From: Euleptes europaea
Taxonomy: Eukaryota > Chordata > Lepidosauria > Squamata > Sphaerodactylidae
Reading direction: 5' to 3'
Length of the DNA: 64,000 nucleotides
NCBI RefSeq assembly: GCF_029931775.1
Contig: NC_079312.1
Span: 8,439,821-8,503,820 of the forward strand
This document shows positions 23,432-32,855 of this stretch, one piece after another. The notes beneath the pieces are model-generated. The model was not told the DNA's origin, searched no databases, and saw nothing but the letters and a program-made list of their open reading frames with translations. Position 1 is the first letter of the stretch; each line of letters begins with the position of its first letter. The position numbers were made by a program, and so were the translations under genes.

Positions 23432-25206
23432 TAGGGCTGTTGAATTAAAAAAAATTCGGTATAGTTCGGATTCGGCCGAATTTAGCCCTTTTAGATTCGG
23501 GATATGCCGAAGTCCGAACTCCCCCACTTCGGATCCGTTCAATTCGGCGGGAATTCAAAGTTCGGGAAAAAAATTCGGCCTAATAAAGCCATTAAAAACA
23601 CAATCGCTCCTTTCCGCGGCTCTAGGTGGGCATTTTTGGGGTTAGAGGTCCCAAACTTTCAGCAGAGCTTCAAAGGACGTTTATTGAAAGACTCCCCAAG
23701 TTTTGTAAAGATTGGGTCAGGGGGGGCTGAGATATGGGCCCTGAAAGGGTCCCCCCCACCCTTAATGTTAATCTCTCAGCAGAGCTTGCCGCCCACGCAC
23801 AAAGCTCCCAGCCCCGACAACAGCTGAGAAATTTGCAAAGCAACTGCAAAGCAACACAACCTTGTAAAACAACACCTTTGCAACAGGGAAAACCAGAAGA
23901 CACACAACTGAAACCTCCCCCCTCAAACCAGGGAGCGAGAGACTCGAGGGGGAACACACACTCCAGGCAGAACCGACGAAAGCCCCCTTTGGCTTCCCCC
24001 CCACCCACAGAAACTGCTCCCTCCCCACACACACACAGACTCTGCTTTCCCCCACACACACACACACATACACAGGAGAAAAATATAGATTAAAGCCCCC
24101 AAAGGGGTCTTACTGTGGCTGTTTTCTGTTCCATCAGGAGGGGCTGGGGAGGACTTGTAATCCAAGATGATTCCAATTAGGCAAGGGACGTTTTGCTCTG
24201 GAGAAGATGCACACAGGATCGGCTGATCCATTCATCCCAATAGGGGAAAGGGGAAATGGGAAAGCCCATATCTCGGGACCCCCTGACCCAATGTTCACAA
24301 AACTTGGGTGGTCTCTTAAGAACACTTGTCTGAAACTCCGCTCAAAGTTTGGGGTCAGCACACCCAAAAATGCGCCCCCTGCAGCCACAGAAAGAGAAAA
24401 GGGGGGAGCCGATATTTCTGCCCCCACTGAACCCATCTTTACAAAACTTCGGTGGTCTCTTAAGAGGGATTGTCTGAAGCTATGATAAAAGTTTGGGGGC
24501 TGCACCCCCAAAAAAGCGCCCCCTGCAGCCACGGAAATGGAAAAGGGGGGAGAGGAAAAAGGGGTGGAGCCCATATCTCGGGACCCCCTGACCCAATGTT
24601 TACAAAACTTGGGGGGTCTCTTAAGAAGCCTTGTCTGATGCTCCACTGAAAGTTTGTGGTCAGCACACCCAAAAATGCGCCCCCTGCAGCCATGGAAAGA
24701 AAAAGGGGGGAGCCCATATCTCGGGACCCCCTGACCCAATGTTTACAAAACTTGGGTGGTCTCTTAAGAAGGCCTGTCTGAATATCCCCTGAAGTTTTGG
24801 GGTCTCTACCCCAAAAAATGCGCCCCCTGCAGCCACGGAAAGGAGCGAATGTTCACAAGCACCCCCGCACACACACACAAGGATTTCCCTCTCTCTCTCT
24901 TTCCCCGGCGGGACCGCACATCAGCTGATTCCTCCAGTACTCAATCCTGACTGATTGGCTAGAAGAAGACCCAGCTTGGCCACCGATTGGCCGGGGGAGG
25001 AGAATGCTGCTTACTGAAGGTTATGCTGCTTACTGATGGCCCCAAATTGGCCGGATTTATTCGCGAACTCGCGAACTCACTGAATTCGGGCCCCCCCCCC
25101 CGGTTGCCCTCCATTTTTGAGTTCGGTTCATCCCGAACTAAAAACCACCGAATCAAGGGAAATTCGGCTGATTTTCAGTTCGGGCCGAACCGAATCAACA
25201 GCCCTA
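23432..25206. mobile_element. hAT-like element with internal tandem units, copy A only
   Basis: Termini TAGGGCTGTTGAATT and its near-complement AATCAACAGCCCTA, with a perfect 8-bp target duplication CTCCATTC (23424-23431 and 25207-25214). Copy B has the empty site at 50958-50965. Subterminal ends are rich in TTCGG/CCGAA. Inside are four units of about 143-161 bp (24265-24840) containing ATATCTCGGGACCCCCTGAC and GGTCTCTTAAGAA. No transposase seen, so non-autonomous. Confidence 0.88.
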
Positions 25207-25556
25207 CTCCATTCTCAGATCACTTATGCACAGTCAAGCCAAGTATTGTCTTCTCTGAGGGGCACTCTCTGGCAAGGGTGTTTGGCAGCCCTGTTTCTCC
25301 TGAGCTCCCTTTAGCTGGACAGGACAGGCCTTCACGCAGAGACACTGTGCCTGCAAAATAAAGGATGTGCTTCAGCACAGAGACACGATCCAAAGCAACC
25401 CCAAACAGCTGTCCTATGAACTCATTTTACCTCCCCACTCCAGCCCAGAGCAGTGTTGCTTGTGATTGGGAAGGGTCCGGGGTAAACTGTATACTAATCC
25501 TGGCTTTCCCAGTATATTTTAAACCCTATCCAGAATTTGTCTCTGCTGATTAACAG

Positions 25557-26400
25557 ATGGTGGAATGTCCACCATGCCTACAACCACCAAGGGCAGAGGA
25601 TTCACCTGTGTTCAACAGTAGCACCGCCAAAGGTGCAGAATATTCCTGCTTGAGCATAGAAGGAGTGCTAGGTTACAAGCACTATGAAGAGCACTACTGG
25701 CTGAGAGCGATGAGAATAATGAGCTCCCTCCAGCAGAGAGTGCTGAGTCAGAGGAACCAGCAACAGCTGGTTCTTCTTAGGCTTATTTACATAGGTGCTT
25801 GCATCCAGGCTGATGCGGGAACAACTTGTTACTACTACCCTGTGTTCTCTTGGTCCTCTGATCATTCCTGCAACTCTTGTGGCCTTGACCTTGGAACAGA
25901 CTTTGACTTGACATTTGAACTTCCCTTTTGATACTGACACTTTGGATCCAAACGTAGAATAGCCCAATATTGACAGTCAGACTGCTATCTGATTACGCTA
26001 CCTGCTTCTGGCCCTCAGGTCTGGTGGCATTCAGGACTTTGTTCATCTCAGGACCAGACTCCCTACCAAGACACTGAAAGGGTTTCCAGATACCAAGCCT
26101 TTGAATTTGGTTCATGATGCTAATTTGGTTCATGATGTAATTTCAGGCTACTTTTTTGCCATGTGCTCATGCAAAATATGGCAAAAAGAAGGAAAATGAG
26201 GGACTAACACTGCTCATACTGGTCTTAAGTTACGAGAGCGTAATGAGGAATTGACCTCTTTGCTAGCTCTTTCCCGCACCTTTCCTTTTACAAGCGGGTT
26301 TACTCTCTGCTGCCCCATCTGGCTTGAATTAGAATTTCAGTCTGTCACCTGGCAACTAGACTTGGCAAAAGAATCAGCGGATGCAGGGGCATCCTGTCCA
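25557..26400 (+). mobile_element. Partial LTR retroelement fossil (Ty3/gypsy-like, tentative), copy A
   Basis: Incomplete counterpart of the LTR-like segment in copy B at 51803-52351, followed by about 0.4 kb that may be leader and internal sequence. The right edge near 26017 is a CA before GTCTGGTGGCATTCAGG, a plausible primer-binding position. Broken and old. The family call is weak. Confidence 0.4.
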
Positions 26401-27370
26401 TTAGGTGGCCTTAAGTGATTGCCTAAGGCGCCAATGGTGGAGGGGTGCCAGTCAGCTCTCTTGCCCTCCCAACCCCTGCTCTGCCACCCCTCCCCTACCG
26501 AACCACCCTTCATTCTCTTCTTTCTGTGATGTTAAGAATGAACTTCATACTTTGTTTCTTGTTGTCATTAGACTACCTCCTTCTCCATCTGCTCCTCTCT
26601 TCAGACCCTCCAAAGCCATGTGTGTTAAAGCGTGAATGGCTGTCCCTCTCTTAAAGAGTGCCCTTATTCTCCCCACAACCTCTCCAAAACTCACCCCCTG
26701 TAAATTTACCCAAGTAAGAAAAGGAATTGAGAAGGTGAATGGGAGAACTGTCTACAAACTCAGTTCTTGTACAAACTGTTTGAGCTAAGTTCCTGAGCAT
26801 TAAGCAGAATACAAACACAGCTTTTACAAAGCAAAAATACATAGATATTTGTGGATAATTTCAGAGGGTAGCCATGTTTGTCTGCAGTGGAACAGCTAGA
26901 CTTCAGTCCAGCACCACCTTAGAGACTAATTTTTGAGATGTACGCTTTTGAGGGTCAGGGCTCCCTTTGTTTTTGTTTTTTTTGTTGTTTTTTTTAAATT
27001 TTTATTGATTTTTATAACTAACAACAACAATAAAAATAAAAAATAAAAAAATAAAACATTAAAAATTACAATAAAATACAAAATACAGAATCAGAAAGGT
27101 ATCCATATACCTTAATTAATACAATCTTAATTATAAAATTCAAATCTTCAAAAAAGATACCCCTTACCCCTCCACCCACCAAAAAAGTGACGCTTCACCC
27201 GAGTTCCGAAGAAGTGTCTAAGCAGTTTTTAGTACCGTGTATACTCGTGTATAAGCCGAGTTTTTCAGCCCAAAAAAAGGGCTGAAAAAGCCGGCCTCGG
27301 CTTATACACGGGTCAATACGGTAGAAGGGGGGAGGAGGGGGGGGAAACTTACCGCTGCAGCCGAGCCACC

Positions 27371-27862
27371 GCCATTTTCTCCCGCCGGGAGGGGTCTTGG
27401 GCAGCCTCTCTGCAGCCTCAGAGAGACTGCCCTGCCCCCCCGGCCCCCGCCGCCATTTTCTCCCGTCGGGAGGGGCCCTGGGCAGCCTCTCTGCAGCCGC
27501 AGGGAAGCTGCCCTGCCCCCCCGGCCCCCGCCACCATTTCCCCCCGCCGGGAGGGGCCCTGGGCAGCCTCTCTGCAGCCGCAGAGAGACTGCCCTGGCCC
27601 CCCCTGGCCCCCGCCGCCATTTTCCCCCACCGGGAGGGGCCCTGGGCAGCCTCTCTGCAGCCGCAGGGAAGCTGCCCTGGCCCCCCCGGCCCCCGCCGCC
27701 ATTTTCTCCCGCCGGGAGGGGCCCTGGGCAGCCTCTCTGCAGCCGCAGGAAGGCTGCCCCGGCCCTCCCCGGCCCCCGCCGCATTTTCCCCGCCGGGAGG
27801 GGCCCTGGGAGGCCCCTGCCCGTCGCGCCGCTACCACCCACGCGCCTGGGCGCCTTCCTCCG
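27371..27862. repeat. 81-83-bp GC-rich minisatellite
   Basis: About 5.5 tandem units, each starting GCCATTTTCTCCCGCCGGGA and containing GGGCAGCCTCTCTGCAGCCG. Unit starts are near 27371, 27452, 27533, 27616, 27698 and 27781. It creates long spurious open frames on both strands. Confidence 0.9.
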
Positions 27863-28045
27863 GCCGGCAGCGGTCTGGAGGGGCCTCCTGCCGGCCCAGG
27901 AAGGACGCGCCGCCGCCGCTTTGCCGCCTCACCAGGTAAGGAGTGGGTTCAGGGGCTTTTCCCCCTCCCCCCCTGGATGGCACTGGGGTCGGGGTGGGTC
28001 GGGAGGGCCTGGGAGGCGGCGGGAGGGCGACCTGGGGCAGGGGCC

Positions 28046-28083
28046 CTGCGCTCTAAAATGGCGGCCGCCATTTTAGAGCGCAG
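28046..28083. repeat. Perfect 38-bp palindrome
   Basis: CTGCGCTCTAAAATGGCGG followed immediately by its exact reverse complement, with no spacer, inside the foldback element. It could extrude a cruciform. Confidence 0.95.
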
Positions 28084-29574
28084 CATTGCCGGTAAAGGGA
28101 ATTTCTTATTGACCCTCGGCTTATACGCGGGTCAATAAGAAATTCCCTTTTCTGGCCTCTAATTTGGGGGGTCGGCTTATACTCGGGTCGGCTTATACCC
28201 GAGTATATACGGTATTTAATAACACAAAGATATAAAGTTACTATAATTTCTATAACTTGTTAATTAAAACTATAAAATCCATTTTTGCCAACTTATCCCA
28301 ATATGAGGCGGCCTTTGACCATATTTGTTTAAACTTTTCCATATCGTTCCCATGTAGGAATTCTGTTATTTTTGCCATCCTCATATACATCCATAATTTG
28401 TCTCTCCAGATATTGATTGAAGGTTTATTCGCTTGCTTCCAAACTTTTGCTATCACAATTCTTGCAGCAGCAAAACTATATTGGCAGATAATCCTATCAT
28501 TATCACTAATATTGTTAGGTGGTATTCCCAATAAGCAAAATAATGGTTTTCTTTACTTTGCTATTAATCAAATTATTCGTTTCCCTCAATATTTTTGTCC
28601 AAAATGTTTTAATTTTTTTGCAAAACCACCATACATGCATATATGTACCTCTTTCCTTCCCACATTTCCAACATAACCCCCTATCTCCTCTATTCATTTT
28701 GGATCTCGTTACTGGTGTTATATGCCATCTATAAAACATTTTATATAGGTTTTCTCTAATTTCATTGGTTATTGTAAATTTAAATTCTCTCTTCCATAAA
28801 TTTTCCCATAGTTCCAAATCAATATTAAAACCTAACTCCTTCATCCATTTAATCATAACTGGTTTAATTCTTTCTTGTTCTAAATTGGTTATCAATAATA
28901 ATTTATACATTCTACCTATCAATCCTTTATTTCCTTTTGTTAATATTTTCTCTAATTCCGATTTTTTTTATTAAATCCAAGTTGATTGTCTTTATTAAAT
29001 ATATCTCTTAACCTATAATATAAAAACCAATCCTTTATATCAAGTTCTCTACTTTTTAAAACCCATTTCCCTTCTTTCCAATCTATCATATTTCTATATA
29101 TATCCATTTCTAAATTCAAATGAATTCCTCTTCTCATATAAGCCTCTACTGGATTAATCCATCCCGGGGTTCTATTTTCTAAAATCTTTCTATATTTTTT
29201 CCAAATTTGGAACAATCCAGCTCTAATGATATGTATATTAAACTCTCTATTTACTTTTTCTTTCTCATACCATAAATAAGCATGCCATCCAAAGCGTAAG
29301 TTATAACCCTCTAATTCCAATAATCAGGGCTCCCTTTGTCAGATACAGGTCTCTTCCAGTCCCTCAGACAGAGATTCTCACCTGCTGGATCTACAACAAA
29401 TATTTTTGGGATTCCAGTACCCACCTGATGTAAGGAAACAGATCATCAAAGCCCGAATGATATCAAGGGATAAACTGCTACAAGATAGCCCAAACGAAAC
29501 AACAACAGAACACCACTGGTAGTCACATACAGCTCTCAGTTGAAGCAAGCTTGTAAGGAAAGTTGAAGCAAGTA

Positions 29575-29756
29575 AGGAAAGTTGAAGGCGGCAGGAAAAG
29601 AGGAAGACCCAACAAGAGATGGATAGACTCTATAAAGGAAGCCACGGCCCTCAATTTGCAAGACCTGAGCAAGGCTGTCAAAGACAGGGCATTGATTCAT
29701 AGGGTCGCCATTAGTCGGAAATGACTTGACGACACTTAACACACACACACACAGTG
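29575..29756 (+). mobile_element. BovB/RTE 3' tail, sense (copy A)
   Basis: GTTGAAGGCGGCAGGAAAAG, GAGGAAGACCCAACAAGAGA, then CTTGACGACACTTAACACAC(AC)n. It meets a reverse-strand BovB tail at the AC run, forming a tail-to-tail pair. Shared with copy B (53215-53405). Confidence 0.88.
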
Positions 29757-31015
29757 TCCTCCAAAATGTCCTATCTTTGACAGCCTGGTTCAGATCTTGC
29801 AAACTGAGCGCCGTGGCTTCCTTTATAGAGTCAATCCATCTCTTGTTGGGTTTTCCTCTTTTCCTGCTGCCTTCAACTTTACCTAGCATGATTATCTTGC
29901 TCAGATCTTGCAAACTGAGGGCCATGGCTTCCTTTATAGAGTCAATCCATCGCTTGTTGGGGCTTCTTCTTTTCCTGCTGCCTTCAACTTTACCTAGCAT
30001 GATTGTCTTTTCCAGTGACTCTTTGCCTTCTCATAATATGTCCTAAGTACGACAGCCTCAGTTTAGTCATTTTGCCTTCCAGGGTCAGTTCAGGCTTGAT
30101 TTGATCTAAAACCCACTGATTTGTTTTTTTCGGCTGTCCAGGGTATCCGTAACACTCTCCTCCAATACCACATTTCAAAGTAATCTACTTTCTTCCTATC
30201 CACTTTCTTCATTGTCCAGCTCTCACACCCGTAATATAGTAATAGGGAATACGATGGCATGAATTCATCTGATCTTGGTTGCCAGTGACACATCCTTACA
30301 CTTCAGAATCTTTTCTAGCTCCTTCATGGCTGCCCTTCCCAGTCTCAATCTCCTTCTGATTTCTTGGCTGCACTCTCCCTTTTGGTTGATGATGGAACCA
30401 AGGAATAGAAAGTCTTCAACAATTTCAGTTTCCTCATCGTCAACCTTAAAGTTGTGTAATTCTCCTGTAGTCATTACTTTTGTCTTCTTGATGTTCAGCT
30501 GCAGTCCTGCTTTGGCACTTTCTCTTTTAACTTCCAGCAGTAGTCGTTTCAAGTCTTCGCTATTTTCTGCCAGTAATGTAGTATCATCAGCATATCTCAA
30601 ATTGTTAATGTTCCTCCCCCCAATTTTCACTCCACCTTCCTCTACATCTAATCCAGCTTTCCTAATGATATGTCCTGTGTACAGACTGAAGAGGTAGGGG
30701 GATAAAATACATCCTTGTCTAACACCTTTGCCAATTGGAAACCATTCTGTTTCTCCATATCCTGTCCTAACTGTGGCCTCTTGTCCAGAATACAGGTTGC
30801 GCATCAAAACGATCAGATGTGGTGGCACTCCCATTTCCTTTAAAACCAGCCACAGCTTTTCATGATCCACACAGTCAAAAGCTTTGCTGTAATTTATGAA
30901 ACACAAGCTGATAGTCTTCTGAAATTCTCTCATATTCTCCACTGATCTCTAGTGCCTCTTCCTCTTCTGAATCCAGCTTGAACATCAGGCATTTCTCGTT
31001 CCATATATGGTAACA
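29757..31015 (-). mobile_element. BovB/RTE LINE, RT to 3' end (copy A)
   Basis: Reverse-strand RT: FQKTISLCFINYSKAFDCVD, FPIGKGVRQGCILSPYLFSL, GGRNINNLRYADDTTLLAEN (catalytic YADD), EDFLFLGSIINQKGECSQEI, then frameshifted C-terminal sequence to the tail. The 3' portion holds a 111-bp tandem duplication (29791-29901 and 29902-30012, 37 codons) absent from copy B. 5'-truncated at about 31015. Confidence 0.92.
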
Positions 31016-31119
31016 GTCTTTTGTTATAGAGTGGGGTATAAATCTAATAATTTTTTTTTTAAATCACTGAATCTAACAACACCAGCCATATCATCTCAGG
31101 TTTATTCACTTGTTCCTCT

Positions 31120-31560
31120 TTCAGTGTTATATATATGTCAACAAACGTCAGCAATGCCCTTCCGCTCTACATCAGACAAACAGGTCAGTTCCTATGCAAA
31201 AGAATAAATGGACATAAATCTGACATTAAACGACCACTTGAAAGCCAGTGGCAGATTATATTAATCTTCCAGATCATTCATTTGCTGACCTGAGAGTTGC
31301 AGTCCTTATCCAAAGAAGCTTCAAGGGGATATTACAATGTAAGATTGATGACTTTAATATTCTTGTTGCACTACAAATGCTAATTTTCTGCTAAATGCTA
31401 ATTTTCTAAGCATTTCTATTATGCTGTAATCTATCTTCTTACAAGGTGCACTGTACCTCTTCATCCTGATTTTTTCTTTGCAGCACCCTTTCCACTTTCT
31501 GACTAGGATATAAGGACTCAGAGATCTCCATTCTGACTCGTATATGATTAAATCACTTCA
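31120..31560 (+). mobile_element. Penelope-like element fragment (copy A)
   Basis: Degraded coding remnant: RQTGQFLCKRINGHKSDIK, then DLRVAVL-like sequence ('gacctgagagttgcagtcct'), the same C-terminal region as at 11406. Continues to about 31545 with eroded tail sequence. Shared with copy B (54655-55100). Confidence 0.65.
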
Positions 31561-32724
31561 GATCACGTGAAGCGATGGTATCGCTTTACTCTGCTCTGGT
31601 TAGACCTCACCTAGAGTGTTGTGTTCAGTTTTGGGCACCACAATTTCAGAAAGATGTAGACAAGCTGGAACATGTCCAGAGGAGAGCCACAAAGATGGTG
31701 AGGGGTCTAGAGACCAAGTCCTGTGAGGAAAGGTTGAAGGAGCTGGGTATGTTTAACCTGAAGAGGAGAAGACTGAGAGAGGACATAATAACCATCTTCA
31801 AGTACTTGAAGGGCTGTCATATAGAGGAGGGTGCCGAGTTCTGTTGCCCCAGATGGTCGGACCAGAACGAATGGGTTGAAATTAAATCAAAAGAGTTTCC
31901 ATCTAGACATTAGGAAGAAATTTCTAACAGAGCGGTTCCTCAGTGGAACAGGCTTCCTCTTGAGGTGGTAAACTGTCAGACTTCAGTATCTCTATGATTC
32001 TTTAATACGGAATTTCACTCCAGACGTAGCAGCGAGTTGAAAGTTTTATTAAGAAAGAATAGGTTCAGCAGGTCCATACAAACATAAGGCCAGAATACAG
32101 ATATAGGGGAACACGGACATATTTATAGGGACATACAATAGAATTGATTACCTTAGGAACAGAACACAAAAGGACAAGGTGTAGCAGAGCTGTCTTGAAC
32201 GAATCAGATACAAGGTAACAGTAAGAACAGTGATTGCCCGTGATCTCCCATTAAGAAACCTACTTGTGAAATTGACGCGTAAATGGCTGGGCAATCTCCT
32301 GGGCTCTCAGGCATTGTTCCGCAGTCCCTGTTATCACAGCAATGAATCTCAGGACGAGTCCCCATAGAAACGCAGATGTCTGTGATGGCTTAAAAGTGGG
32401 GGGGGGGAACGGAACTGGTCTGGACTCCATTTTGTTCAAGCGAGGGGCCATCTTGTTAGAACCGGGGCCCGACTGGATGCCCTCACTGACATAAGCTCTC
32501 CTTCCCTAGAGGTTTTTAAGCAGAGACTGGATGGCCATCTGTCAGCAATGCTGATTCTGTGACCTTAGACAGTTCATAAGAGGGAGGGCATCTTGGCCAT
32601 CCTCTGGACATGGAGCAGGGGTCATTGGGTGTATGTGTGGGGGGCGGTAGTTGTGAATTTCCTGCATTGTGCAGGGGTTTGGAATAGATGACCCTGGTCA
32701 TCCCTTCCAACTCTATGATTCTAT
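31561..32724 (+). mobile_element. CR1 3' end, split by a solo LTR (copy A)
   Basis: Encodes [60 protein letters not shown], then 3'UTR. It is interrupted at 31974-32491 and resumes TAAGCTCTCCTTCCC..GCCATCTGTCAGCAATGCTG..CAACTCTATGATTCTATG. 5'-truncated; the frame breaks near 31840. Confidence 0.9.
31974..32491 (-). mobile_element. Solo LTR of an endogenous retrovirus, inside CR1 (copy A)
   Basis: Ends TGTCAG...CTGACA with a 5-bp target duplication TAAAC / TAAGC (31969-31973, 32492-32496); the uninterrupted CR1 sequence is TAAGC. On the reverse strand it has a TATAAATATG box and an AATAAA signal followed by a short U5-like end. No internal genes remain, so it is a solo LTR. Shared with copy B at the same site, hence older than the duplication. 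Confidence 0.8.
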
Positions 32725-32806
32725 GAAAGGAGCCTTCAGTCTGGAAAGCTTATAGCCAGAAACTCTTGTTGGTTTCTAAGGTGCTACTGGATTTGAAATT
32801 AGATAT
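32725..32806 (+). mobile_element. Penelope-like 3' tail fragment
   Basis: GAAAGCTTATAGCCAGAAAC, TGTTGGTTTCTAAGGTGCTA, CTGGATTTG: the terminal segment seen at 11850-11885. It lies 50 bp before the finger exon acceptor, and copy B has the same piece at 56276-56355. Confidence 0.55.
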
Positions 32807-32855
32807 TTGTGGAAACTGTCATATCATGACACCAGGTTCCCATTTCTTTCAGCAG

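Larger units (their letters stand above)
27233..28214. mobile_element. Foldback DNA element nested in L1 3'UTR
   Basis: Inverted ends TACCGTGTATACTCGTGTAT..AAGCCGA and TCGGCTTATACCCGAGTATA..TACGGTA match over 27 bp with 2 differences. The outermost TA is the likely target duplication. Subterminal inverted repeats include AAAGGGAATTTCTTATTGAC and its complement around a short loop (28094-28151). The core is very GC-rich. No transposase. The age order is L1 first, then this element. Confidence 0.8.
26970..29323 (-). mobile_element. L1 LINE 3' end, 5'-truncated, copy A only
   Basis: Reverse-strand ORF2 C-terminal region in at least three frames: RFGWHAYLWYEKEKV..ENRTPGWINP; then MYKLLL..YRWHITPVTRSKMN..CWKCGKERGTYMHVWWFCKK (the L1 C-terminal Cys motif); then RIICQYSFAAARIVIAKVWK. 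It ends in an A-rich tail (T-rich on +, 26970-27090). A perfect 15-bp target duplication TCAGGGCTCCCTTTG lies at 26955-26969 and 29324-29338. Its 3'UTR is interrupted by the foldback element at 27233-28214. Confidence 0.92.

Noticed and set aside
27195-27939. Open frames rich in Gly, Pro and Arg on both strands
   Set aside because: They lie wholly within the 81-83-bp GC minisatellite of a foldback element. Composition, not coding.
32807-32855. Upstream extension of the gene 2 finger exon (MWKLSYHD...)
   Set aside because: It lies before a good splice acceptor (TTTCTTTCAGCAG) and has no ATG; the exon starts at 32856. The same applies to 56356-56404.
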